Of a stretch of 25,613 nt of DNA, positions 1 to 7,945 are shown piece by piece. Positions within the stretch are counted from its first letter, which is position 1; each line of letters begins with the position of its first letter. Source of the stretch: Alphaproteobacteria bacterium UBA3307 (GTDB taxonomy: Bacteria; Pseudomonadota; Alphaproteobacteria; RF32; CAG-239); contig DEST01000052.1 in the NCBI GenBank assembly GCA_002361365.1, forward strand, positions 1 to 25,613. The letters run 5' to 3'. The position numbers and the translations under genes were made by a program. A model generated the notes under the pieces. It was not told the origin of the DNA. It searched no databases and saw only the letters and a program-made list of their open reading frames with translations.

Positions 1-174
1 GTTCAAGGTCTGTCTTTATCTTCTTACATAATTTATAATATCGGAATGCTTTCGTGGATTTTATACGGAATTTACTTACACTCCATACAAATGATTATTT
101 TTAACAGCATATCGCTCATTTTTGCCTCAATAATATTATACATGATTATCCAAAATAAAGCACCGAACAAATGA
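1..174 (+). CDS. SemiSWEET/PQ-loop-like small sugar transporter, C-terminal part (5' end outside window)
   Basis: Frame 1 is open from the first base to a TGA at 172-174, giving 57 residues of an incomplete protein. The visible part has two hydrophobic helices separated by a short turn. The pattern is S-x-Y-I-I-Y-N-I-G-M-L-S-W-I-L-Y-G-I, then a second helix with N-S-I-S-L-I-F-A and a short polar tail. A Trp/Tyr-Gly element closing helix 2 followed by an Asn-containing helix 3 is typical of bacterial SemiSWEET proteins (three helices, about 85-100 residues, sugar uniport as a dimer). The diagnostic Pro-Gln of helix 1 would lie upstream and is not seen, so the family call is moderate. Transcription runs towards the convergent deacetylase gene. 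A short hairpin of five base pairs at about 188-199 is too weak to call a terminator. Confidence 0.55.
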   Translation, partial: VQGLSLSSYIIYNIGMLSWILYGIYLHSIQMIIFNSISLIFASIILYMIIQNKAPNK

Positions 175-224
175 AAAATTACCGACTTTTGCCAAGCAAA
201 TATACTTAAAAATTTTATGTTTTT

Positions 225-1568
225 TTAGTTGTTCTTTTGTACCAAATAAGATAGCGGTACCAGTTCAATACCACGTGAGTTTAAATTATTTTCCCAATCT
301 TTAAGTGCTTGCAAAGTTTGTTTATACGGATGTCCGATAGCAACAGCGTATCCGCGTTTTTTGGCGATTCGCTCAGTAACGGCAAACTGTTGCATAATTT
401 TGGTATAATCTTTTTCATTATCCAAAAAAACATCACGGGCAATATATGGTACTCCAAATTTTCGGCACACAGATTTTGCCACTGATTTTGAACTGGTTTT
501 AGAATCTAAAAAGAACATATCTTCAGCTTTAAGCTGTTCAATCACCACTGACATTGCTTCCGCATCTTCCGTAAATGCACTCCCCATATGGTTATTTGCC
601 CCCACTAATCCGGTACCGGCAAAACGCTCCAACATTGCAGTAAACATTGTTTTAATTTCAGATTTACTCATCTTCGGCGATAATGTATTAGGAGCCAAGC
701 TCGCTCGTACATGAGGCATCATCGGTGCGTGTAGCATAACTTCAAAACCGGCATTTTTCAGCTTTAAAACCTGTGCTTTATTTGAGGCACCATACGGCAA
801 AAAGGCAACAGTAACAGGTTCTTTAATTTGCACCAACTGATTGGTAAACGGCACACTCAGACCAACATCATCAATAATTACGGCAATTTGTGCTTTTCCG
901 TCATTTTTTGATGCAACTGCTTTACTTTCGAAATTTTCTCTAGGCTCAGCATCAATTATGCCTTCTGTTCGGTCTAATGTCGCTTCTTCCGCTGAAAAAT
1001 TTTTTTCTGCCACAGATGGGGATAGTAAGTCTGCCGCCGGCTTAGAATGCTTTGCTGCGTCGGTTGCCGTTGCACAGTTTGTTCCGGCGCATATTCCTGC
1101 ATAACAGGCGATACAATGGTCATCTAAGCGATATAAACCATCAACACACTCACTTTCCGTATTTTGAATCAGGCAACGATTATTTCCCAAGTATTCGCCC
1201 TTAATCTGAGCCGTTTCTTGTGCGGCGCGTTGCCGATATTCTTCCAATCCTTGCAAACGTTCTTTACGAATTTGCGCTGCGCGTTTGCGGCGTGCGGAAT
1301 AACTGCTTAAAGATTGAGTAAAATCATCGTTTAATGAATTATCAATAATCGCTTGAATTTTATCAAGCTCTCGATTTACATCTTCAGTCCATTTATTTTC
1401 AAACAAAAATGGTTTAATTCCGCTCATATCCGGCTTTGGCAAATCCAATTCGATTGCTGCCAACTGATATTGCACCGGTGTCGGATTTTTGTGATGCCAA
1501 TATAAAGCCCACATCTCTGCGGCAATAATCATCAACAAGAGCAAAATAAAAACAACGCTTTTTTTCAT
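225..1568 (-). CDS. divergent polysaccharide deacetylase family protein (YibQ/DUF610-like), membrane-anchored
   Basis: The 447-residue product has an N-terminal membrane anchor (about residues 4-22), a charged helical linker (60-125), a Cys-rich stretch (132-165), a low-complexity linker, and a C-terminal deacetylase-like domain (about 226-445). The domain carries the family landmarks IIDDVG (231-236), HAPMMP (280-285), NNHMGS (325-330), LDSKTSS (354-360) and IGHPY (411-415), which supply the Asp/His metal-site residues of the divergent polysaccharide deacetylase family. It probably faces the periplasm and acts on cell-wall or surface polysaccharide, though the substrate of this family is poorly defined. 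It lies 8 nt downstream of lysS and is probably co-transcribed. The six cysteines in 34 residues (132, 141, 152, 155, 160, 165) are odd; I do not know them from the core family and they suggest a small disulfide or metal-binding knot. Confidence 0.8.
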   Translation of the reverse strand: MKKSVVFILLLLMIIAAEMWALYWHHKNPTPVQYQLAAIELDLPKPDMSGIKPFLFENKWTEDVNRELDKIQAIIDNSLNDDFTQSLSSYSARRKRAAQIRKERLQGLEEYRQRAAQETAQIKGEYLGNNRCLIQNTESECVDGLYRLDDHCIACYAGICAGTNCATATDAAKHSKPAADLLSPSVAEKNFSAEEATLDRTEGIIDAEPRENFESKAVASKNDGKAQIAVIIDDVGLSVPFTNQLVQIKEPVTVAFLPYGASNKAQVLKLKNAGFEVMLHAPMMPHVRASLAPNTLSPKMSKSEIKTMFTAMLERFAGTGLVGANNHMGSAFTEDAEAMSVVIEQLKAEDMFFLDSKTSSKSVAKSVCRKFGVPYIARDVFLDNEKDYTKIMQQFAVTERIAKKRGYAVAIGHPYKQTLQALKDWENNLNSRGIELVPLSYLVQKNN

Positions 1569-1576
1569 TAAAATTC

Positions 1577-3049
1577 TTAGTCCTTTTTGCGTAAAGTCGG
1601 AAAAGCTATCACGTCCCTAATGGTTTCGGCACCGGTTAACAACATTGATATGCGGTCAATACCCATTCCCATACCTCCTGACGGCGGAAAACCGTTTTCA
1701 AGAGCGCAAATAAAATCTTCGTCAAGCATTTGAGCCTCGTCATCACCGTTTTCACGTGCTGCAACCTCTGCCTCAAAGCGTTCGCGCTGCTCAAGCGGAT
1801 TTGAAAGTTCGGAATAAGCACAGCCGATTTCCATTGCTCCGATGTATGCGTCAAAATGTTCAACCAGACGCGGATTGTTGCGATGTGTTTTGGCAAGCGG
1901 AGAAATATCACGCGGCATATCCATTACAAAAGTCGGCTCTATCAAAGATGCCTCAACTTTTTCATCAAACACTTCTTGCACTACTTTTCCCCAACAGGTA
2001 CAAGCACCGGCATCAACTCCTATTGATTTTGCCATCTCTTGTGCTTGTTCAAGTGTTTCGGCTTTAAGCAAATCAATACCGGTTTTTTCTTTGATTAAAT
2101 CAACTATGGATACACGGCGGAATGGTTTAGTTAGGTCAATTTTATTTTCACCGATGGTTAAAGTTTCGGTTCCTAAAACATCTTTTGCAATAAAGCGTAC
2201 TAAATCCTCTATTAAATTAGCCATATCATTATAGTCGGCATACGCCATATAGGCTTCCAAAGCCGTAAATTCCGGATTATGGTTTTTATCAATTCCTTCA
2301 TTGCGAAAATTACGTCCTATCTCAAACACTCGGTCAAAACCGCCGACGACCAGTTTTTTCAAGTACAATTCCGGCGCAATACGCAAATATAAATCCATAT
2401 CTAGCGCATTGTGATGCGTTATAAACGGCTTAGCATTGGCACCGCCCATAATCGGATGAAGCATCGGGGTTTCCACTTCCAAAAACTCGTTTTGTTCAAA
2501 ATAGCGGCGCACGGCTGAAGTTATTTGACAGCGTTTTTTAAAAATTTCCCTACTGTCATCGTTCATAATAAAATCCACGTACCGTTGGCGATAACGAGCA
2601 TCAACATCAGTTAACCCGTGGAATTTTTCCGGCAATGTTTGCAAAGATTTAGAAATAATATCAAACTTTTCGGCCGCAACAGTCAACTCCCCGCGCGGAG
2701 TACGGCGCACAAAGCCGCTAACACCTACAATATCTCCGACATCAACACATTTTAAGATTTCCATATCTTTTTCGGATAAGATTTTTTTGTAGCAAAAAGC
2801 CTGAATTTTACCGCTTTTATCTTTGATATCCACGAACATACCGCTATTGCGCACAGCCATGGCACGACCGGCAATGGTTACACGGTCTTCGGTATCAACA
2901 CCGGCTTCCAAATCTTTGTATTTTTCTTGTAATTCTGCCGCATAAATTGTTGGCATAAACTTATACGGATACGGATTATAACCCTTTTCCTGCAATGTTT
3001 TTAATTTAGCCAATCGCGATTCTCTGTGGATATTTGTTTCATTTGCCAT
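1577..3049 (-). CDS. lysS: lysyl-tRNA synthetase, class II
   Basis: Charges tRNA-Lys with lysine in the cytoplasm. The 490 residues match the normal class II LysRS length. An N-terminal OB-fold anticodon-binding domain (about 55-135, VTIAGRAMAVRNSG...) is followed by the class II catalytic core. Motif 1 lies around 172-196 (ending VETPML), motif 2 around 238-265 (FEIGRNFRNEG, then NPEFT) and motif 3 at 459-471 (GMGMGIDRISMLL). Start: ATG at 3047-3049 preceded by an AGGA-type ribosome-binding site; a good promoter lies about 40 nt upstream. Many alphaproteobacteria use the unrelated class I enzyme, so a class II enzyme here is informative about lineage. The gene is the first of a probable two-gene unit with the deacetylase. 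Confidence 0.97.
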   Translation of the reverse strand: MANETNIHRESRLAKLKTLQEKGYNPYPYKFMPTIYAAELQEKYKDLEAGVDTEDRVTIAGRAMAVRNSGMFVDIKDKSGKIQAFCYKKILSEKDMEILKCVDVGDIVGVSGFVRRTPRGELTVAAEKFDIISKSLQTLPEKFHGLTDVDARYRQRYVDFIMNDDSREIFKKRCQITSAVRRYFEQNEFLEVETPMLHPIMGGANAKPFITHHNALDMDLYLRIAPELYLKKLVVGGFDRVFEIGRNFRNEGIDKNHNPEFTALEAYMAYADYNDMANLIEDLVRFIAKDVLGTETLTIGENKIDLTKPFRRVSIVDLIKEKTGIDLLKAETLEQAQEMAKSIGVDAGACTCWGKVVQEVFDEKVEASLIEPTFVMDMPRDISPLAKTHRNNPRLVEHFDAYIGAMEIGCAYSELSNPLEQRERFEAEVAARENGDDEAQMLDEDFICALENGFPPSGGMGMGIDRISMLLTGAETIRDVIAFPTLRKKD

Positions 3050-3087
3050 TGTTTTGTCCTAAAATAAATGTTTTCAAAATTGCGCAT

Positions 3088-3116
3088 AGTATAAAACGAA
3101 CCGTTTGTGTTTTCAA
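3088..3116 (-). promoter_or_regulatory. sigma70-type promoter of lysS
   Basis: On the reverse strand, TTGAAA (3116-3111) and TATACT (3093-3088) are separated by 17 nt, close to the vegetative consensus. The distance to the lysS ATG is about 38 nt. This is a sequence match only. Confidence 0.65.
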
Positions 3117-3173
3117 TAAAAAATAATGTTTACGCATTTCTTGTGTGCATATTCATAAAATTACGTCATGCCT

Positions 3174-3202
3174 CTTGCGAACAGGGGGATTACACCCCAT
3201 AT
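3174..3202 (+). promoter_or_regulatory. heat-shock (RpoH/sigma32-type) promoter of htpG
   Basis: CTTGCGA (3174-3180) is followed after 14 nt by CCCCATAT (3195-3202). This matches the RpoH pattern CTTGaaA - 13 to 15 nt - CCCCATnT almost perfectly, including the four C residues that are diagnostic. It lies 33 nt upstream of the htpG ATG, and htpG is a classical RpoH target. Confidence 0.85.
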
Positions 3203-3235
3203 AAACAGTAGTTGTTTATTTAAGGAGATTTTATA

Positions 3236-5083
3236 ATGAGCAAACAAAAATTTAAAACTGAAGTATCAAAACTTTTAGACATTGTAATTAATTCACTGTA
3301 TTCTGAAAAATATATTTTTCTGCGTGAATTGATTTCTAACGCCAGTGATGCTTGCGACAAACTCCGCTACTATGCGTTGATTAACCCCGGAATTGCCAAG
3401 GATAACGGCGAATTTAAGATTACAATTACTCCAAATACCGAAGAAAATACACTAACCGTCAGCGACAACGGTATCGGTATGAATAAAGATGATTTGGTAC
3501 ATCATTTGGGCACAATTGCCAAATCAGGTACGGCAGATTTTGTAAATAATGCCAAGGACAATGGTTCGGTTGTAGACCTTATCGGAAAATTCGGCGTCGG
3601 TTTTTATTCCGCATTTATGGTAGCGTCAAAGGTTGAAGTTACAACGCGCCGCGCCGGTGAAGAACAAGCGTGGCTCTGGACATCTAACGGTGTAGACGGT
3701 TTTGAAATAACTGAGGCAAAACGCGACACTGCAGGCACGGATATTAAACTGTATCTCAAAGATGATGCCAAAGATTATGTGGATACGATTTATTTGCGTC
3801 ATATTATCCGCACCTATTCCGACCATATCAACTATCCGATTGTATTGAATTTAGGTAAGGCCGGTGAAGAAACAGTGAATACAGGCTCGGCACTTTGGAC
3901 CAAAAACAAAGCAGACATTACCGATGAGCAATATAACGAATTTTATCACCATATTTCACGTAATTTTGATACGCCGTGGATGCGTTTACATTTCAAAGCT
4001 GAGGGCAGTATTGAATATACCGGATTGCTGTTTATTCCATCAGAGGCGCCGTATGATTTGTTTCAACCGGACAGACAGCAGAGTTTGAAATTGTACGTAA
4101 ATCGCGTGTTTATTTCCGACAAGGTTGACGGTCTGATGCCGGCATATCTGCGCTTTGTTAAAGGAATTATAGACAGTGCCGACTTGCCGCTGAATATTTC
4201 GCGTGAAATGCTGCAACAAAACGCCTTAATCGGCAAAATTAAAAATGGTACGGTCGGGCGTATTTTGAAAGAGCTGAAAACCCGTTCCGAAAATTATGAT
4301 GACTATATGAAGTTTTGGAAGATTTTCGGTATTGCATTCAAAGAAGGAATTTATGAAGATGTTGCCAATCGTGAAACAATAGCTTCGTTGTCACGTTTTT
4401 ATTCCACCAATGATATAGAACGTCTGACTTCGCTGGATGAATACATATCGCGAGTTCAGGAAGGGCAAACCAACATTTATTATATTACCGGTGATGATGT
4501 ACCGACACTCAGAAACAATCCGCAACTTGAGGCCTTTAAAGCCAAAGGAATTGAGGTTTTGTTGCTTGTGGATCCGATTGATGAATTTTGGGTTCAGGTA
4601 CTGACAAATTATAAAGGATACCCGATTAAGCACGTTTCGCAAGCGGATATGGATTTGAAAATGGAACGCGATACACCGCGTGCCGACGAAGGCAGCTTAA
4701 AGAAATTAACTGATTTTATGGCAGAATTGTTCAAAGATGAAGTAGGTAAAGTTGTTCCAACCGAAAAACTGACATCAAGTCCGGTAAGCTTGACTGTTGA
4801 AAGTGGGCAGATGAGTATCCATCTTGAACGTCTGATGCGTAATCATCAGCAACAAACGGCGTTTGCAAGTTCAAGAATCTTAGAAGTCAACCCATATCAT
4901 CCGCTGATTATAAAATTGGCCGACAGTATGTTTGATGAAAGTCAAAAGAAAACGGTGGAAGAAGTTTCGCGCTTGCTTTTAGACCAAGCTAAAATTGCTG
5001 AAGGCGAGGCCATCAGCGATAGTTCCTTCTTTAGCGAAAAATTAAGTGATTATATTCTGCGCGGTTGGCAAAAAAATGTTTGA
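3236..5083 (+). CDS. htpG: molecular chaperone HtpG (bacterial Hsp90)
   Basis: Cytosolic ATP-dependent chaperone of the Hsp90 family, 615 residues against about 624 in E. coli. The N-terminal GHKL ATPase domain shows ELISNASDA (31-38, with the Mg-binding Asn), DNGIGM (77-82) and GKFGVGFYS (117-125). The middle domain contains the catalytic-loop sequence RVFISD and the SREMLQQN segment with the conserved Arg. The C-terminal dimerisation domain is complete, ending at a TGA. The start is the ATG at 3236, with TAAGGAG about 9 nt upstream. The gene is single: promoter of heat-shock type upstream, intrinsic terminator 50 nt downstream. Confidence 0.98.
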   Translation: MSKQKFKTEVSKLLDIVINSLYSEKYIFLRELISNASDACDKLRYYALINPGIAKDNGEFKITITPNTEENTLTVSDNGIGMNKDDLVHHLGTIAKSGTADFVNNAKDNGSVVDLIGKFGVGFYSAFMVASKVEVTTRRAGEEQAWLWTSNGVDGFEITEAKRDTAGTDIKLYLKDDAKDYVDTIYLRHIIRTYSDHINYPIVLNLGKAGEETVNTGSALWTKNKADITDEQYNEFYHHISRNFDTPWMRLHFKAEGSIEYTGLLFIPSEAPYDLFQPDRQQSLKLYVNRVFISDKVDGLMPAYLRFVKGIIDSADLPLNISREMLQQNALIGKIKNGTVGRILKELKTRSENYDDYMKFWKIFGIAFKEGIYEDVANRETIASLSRFYSTNDIERLTSLDEYISRVQEGQTNIYYITGDDVPTLRNNPQLEAFKAKGIEVLLLVDPIDEFWVQVLTNYKGYPIKHVSQADMDLKMERDTPRADEGSLKKLTDFMAELFKDEVGKVVPTEKLTSSPVSLTVESGQMSIHLERLMRNHQQQTAFASSRILEVNPYHPLIIKLADSMFDESQKKTVEEVSRLLLDQAKIAEGEAISDSSFFSEKLSDYILRGWQKNV

Positions 5084-5132
5084 TACTCACATCAAATTAC
5101 CGACATATTGCTAAATTTTAAACATATCTTTC

Positions 5133-5154
5133 AAGGCACCCTTCGGGGTGCTTT
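5133..5154 (+). terminator. intrinsic terminator after htpG
   Basis: AAGGCACCC (5133-5141), loop TTCG (5142-5145), GGGTGCTTT (5146-5154). Nine base pairs with one G-U pair, closed by the very stable UUCG tetraloop. The T tract is short, so termination strength is uncertain. Confidence 0.75.
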
Positions 5155-5240
5155 AAGTATACTGCAACAAAGTTATTGAAAAAACACACTTATTCAGCTT
5201 CACAAAAGTTTCAAATATATATTAGTATTTATCACATATG

Positions 5241-5279
5241 AACAGTGTTTTTAAAAACAGAAAAACAGTGTTTTTAAAA
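5241..5279. repeat. two 16-bp direct repeats abutting the ADP-dependent kinase stop codon
   Basis: AACAGTGTTTTTAAAA occurs at 5241-5256 and again, identical, at 5264-5279, a period of 23 bp. The second copy ends one base before the reverse-strand stop codon of the sugar kinase. Read on the reverse strand each copy gives a small AAAAAC-ACT-GTTTTT-like hairpin, so the pair may work as a weak terminator, or it may be a tandem duplication. Confidence 0.6.
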
Positions 5280-6674
5280 TTATCGCGCACCAACAAGCGA
5301 AATACTGGAAATAGTATCTCCCATTCCGACAAGAGTTTTAGGATTTTCCACAATAATCGTCGGCACAGCTATCAAATCTGCACCGAAATACTCCGTAACT
5401 CCGTTCTCGGCAAATGCCGGATTATGTAATAGCTCTGCCAGAGCACGCATATTATCTGCTGACGATAAGCCGATACTTTTACCATTCGCCCACAACAAAT
5501 TCTCCGGCCTCTCAATATTTCCTAAACCTGCTTTAGAAGCCGCTACTGTTGCCGCCAACATCATACCGCGCTTGTTTGCCTCCGGAGCAATTACAAAATC
5601 CTTATTTTGCAAGGTCAGATATGTTCCGTAAAAATGCAACTGAACTCGCGGTGTATGTAATTGTTCCTTAAGTGCGCGCAAAACATCAAGCAACAGCGGT
5701 GCCGACAATTCTGCCTTTTGCCAATGCGTAAATTTTTCCGGAATCAAAACTTCTGCCGCCTCAAGAGCCTCTCGCTCATTTAAACCGACAGAATCTACTA
5801 TTGGCGCAAGTTTTTGCAAAATTGCTTTGCGTATAATCTTATCTTGCGTTGATGCCAGTTCCAAGTGGATAATGCCATGTGGATTATCTTGCTTTAATTT
5901 TTGCACAAGTGGTACGGTATTTTCTATTTTTTCTAATCCTGAGCGTGTTTGTGTCAAATTATGAAAACCAGACAGGACCATATAATCAAACCCGACTTTA
6001 TTGATATATTTTATAAAGCCTTGATTGATTCTCAGCTCAACATTTGCCGTATCATACGTTGCAATAAAGCGGTTTGCCTTCGGGCATACATATTTTTGCC
6101 CTGCAAATTCAAACACATCACCGCGCGCAAATTCAATAATTTGATGTACCAACGGCTCATCTTCGACGCAATTCATATCATACGCTTTGCCGACAAAGCC
6201 ATTTTTATCAACCGTTACCAAATTATCTGAGTTTAAAAATTGTTCAGCTTGCAATTTAGGCACAGAACTGGTATGAGCGCATACTTCTTTTACCCCGAGT
6301 ACAGCCAAAACATTGGCGACAATCCCTGCCTGACCACCCATTTGCAATCGGTCATAACCCAAATTTTGTGCCATCCATTCATATATGTTACGGTCTTCGC
6401 AAAGCCATTCTTCGGCAATACCATTGATAAAACACTTAATAATACCTCGAACAACATCTTTCGGTGAGTGTAAAAATGTTTCCGTACACACTAAATCCTC
6501 AGGCCTTAAATCAACAATCTGCGCCAACTCTGCAAGCCTCTTGCCACTTATTTTTACAACCGCATCAATGTTGGTATTAAATGCCGTAACCGCCCGACTA
6601 ACTTTTTTCATCTGGGCAAGTTGCGCCGGTACAATTTGATAGGCCTTACGCCATATTTCAAGCAAATCTTCCAT
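5280..6674 (-). CDS. ADP-dependent sugar kinase (ADP-glucokinase/ADP-phosphofructokinase family)
   Basis: The 464-residue product belongs to the ADP-specific glucokinase/phosphofructokinase family, a ribokinase-fold group that uses ADP instead of ATP and is best known from Thermococcales, methanogens and animals. Visible family elements are NTNIDA (33-38, sugar-binding loop), GGQAGI (113-118), HLE (270-272, the metal-binding HxE position), GLNERE (297-302, the NxxE-like element) and VGMGDTISS (449-457), whose Asp453 is the expected catalytic base. The length of about 455-465 fits the family. Glucose and fructose 6-phosphate cannot be told apart by eye. The ATG overlaps the mic60 stop as TAATG, so the two are translationally coupled. 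The family is uncommon in alphaproteobacteria, so this is a good candidate for transfer, although base composition is like the neighbours. Confidence 0.85.
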   Translation of the reverse strand: MEDLLEIWRKAYQIVPAQLAQMKKVSRAVTAFNTNIDAVVKISGKRLAELAQIVDLRPEDLVCTETFLHSPKDVVRGIIKCFINGIAEEWLCEDRNIYEWMAQNLGYDRLQMGGQAGIVANVLAVLGVKEVCAHTSSVPKLQAEQFLNSDNLVTVDKNGFVGKAYDMNCVEDEPLVHQIIEFARGDVFEFAGQKYVCPKANRFIATYDTANVELRINQGFIKYINKVGFDYMVLSGFHNLTQTRSGLEKIENTVPLVQKLKQDNPHGIIHLELASTQDKIIRKAILQKLAPIVDSVGLNEREALEAAEVLIPEKFTHWQKAELSAPLLLDVLRALKEQLHTPRVQLHFYGTYLTLQNKDFVIAPEANKRGMMLAATVAASKAGLGNIERPENLLWANGKSIGLSSADNMRALAELLHNPAFAENGVTEYFGADLIAVPTIIVENPKTLVGMGDTISSISLVGAR

Positions 6675-7843
6675 TATTGCGCTGCGTGTTCCATTTCTTT
6701 AAGATGAATATTTGCCAACGCATTCATAATCAACCCGCTCACCGCATTATTAAACTGAATATAGCGTGACACTTGCAAATACCATTCATTAAGTGGTTTA
6801 GAGGCAACTTTTGCATACTTTTCGCTCAATTTCATTGCATTTACAGCGTCCTGAAAACGACCTTCATGCACCAATTCATACACTTCATCTTTTTCCGGAG
6901 AGAACACTGGTTTTTCCTGCCCTTTTCTAACAACAACCGTAGCCTTAAGCCACGTCCACGCTTGTTCATACCACTTTTGAGCTGACATATTTTCGGTTGA
7001 TTGAGCCTCGGACTTTGTTTGTGCTGTATTCAACTCGAAAAATACCTTTTCAAAATTACGAATCAGCTGAGTTTTGCCTAAAACGCCGACATTGGCAAAC
7101 ATTCTCACCGTACGCACATAATTTTCTGCCAAATCATTACCGCGTGCCAAAATTTGCAACACTTCTGCTTCATAAGCAAAGCTGACACCTTGTTCAGCCA
7201 AATCACGCACAATAATTGCGCCGCTGGCAAGTAAAACTTCTTGCGTTTTTTTCTCCTCTGCGGCTAAGGTTATGATTTGCGTTTCCGGTAAAACCTTACG
7301 CTCGGCAACAGACTGCTTTGCCGATTCGTCTTTAGTCTTTGCTGTTGATTCGATAACGGATTCGTTTTTATTTTCGGCTACGGTAATTTGCGCCAATCGA
7401 TATTCCAATTCGTCACGCACGGCAGCAATTTTTTGGTTGAGTAAATTTTCGCTCACACCGGCAACTTGTTCCACAATTGGTCTGTCTTTGAGTGCCGCAA
7501 CTTCACGTTCCAAAACATTAACACGCGCGACCGCAGTATTAAGTTTTGCCTCATACGCCGTCTCAAGTTTTTGTAGCATTTCGGCATTTTGACGCTTATT
7601 TTGCTCTGTTTGCAACACAAAAAAAGCTAAAGCACCAAGCAAACACAAAAAGATAAAAAGTACAAATTTTCGCCAACCGTGATTCTCAACTTTTGATGTC
7701 ACCGATTTTTCTGTTTCCGCTGACAGTTTATTTTTTAAATCCTTATTTTCAGCATTTGTTTTAGGTTGAGATTCCGCTCCTGCGACCTTAGGTTGCATAT
7801 CTTCAATCGGTTTATTTGCATTTTTATTTTCATTTTTAGCCAT
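6674..7843 (-). CDS. Mic60/mitofilin-like inner-membrane protein
   Basis: A 389-residue protein with a charged N-terminal cytoplasmic tail (1-58), one transmembrane helix (about 60-78, FVLFIFLCLLGALAFFVL), a long helical/coiled-coil periplasmic region (80-205) and a C-terminal helical domain (about 205-389) resembling the mitofilin domain. Alphaproteobacterial Mic60 is the ancestor of the mitochondrial MICOS subunit; it shapes inner-membrane invaginations and bridges to the outer membrane. Start: ATG at 7843 with AAGGAT upstream. The gene is divergent from tsaD, as is common in this class, but no heme-synthesis gene, the other usual neighbour, lies next to it. Instead the ADP-dependent kinase follows with a one-base overlap. 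Homology is judged by architecture and composition, because this family is weakly conserved. Confidence 0.75.
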   Translation of the reverse strand: MAKNENKNANKPIEDMQPKVAGAESQPKTNAENKDLKNKLSAETEKSVTSKVENHGWRKFVLFIFLCLLGALAFFVLQTEQNKRQNAEMLQKLETAYEAKLNTAVARVNVLEREVAALKDRPIVEQVAGVSENLLNQKIAAVRDELEYRLAQITVAENKNESVIESTAKTKDESAKQSVAERKVLPETQIITLAAEEKKTQEVLLASGAIIVRDLAEQGVSFAYEAEVLQILARGNDLAENYVRTVRMFANVGVLGKTQLIRNFEKVFFELNTAQTKSEAQSTENMSAQKWYEQAWTWLKATVVVRKGQEKPVFSPEKDEVYELVHEGRFQDAVNAMKLSEKYAKVASKPLNEWYLQVSRYIQFNNAVSGLIMNALANIHLKEMEHAAQ

Positions 7844-7945
7844 ATCTGTATCCTTTTTCTTGACATTTTGCCCGAATATATTTCATATATTTATAACAAA
7901 AAAAGTTTAAAGTGAACAAATAAAATCGTTTTGTTAAGGAAAACA

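Noticed and set aside
841..1104. Forward open frame of 87 codons opposite the deacetylase gene
   Set aside because: Antisense shadow of a well-supported gene with no ribosome-binding site or recognisable product.
7931..7945. TTG start of tsaD adding five residues
   Set aside because: The ribosome-binding site AAGGA lies inside this extension, and the family starts at the residues encoded from the ATG at 7946.
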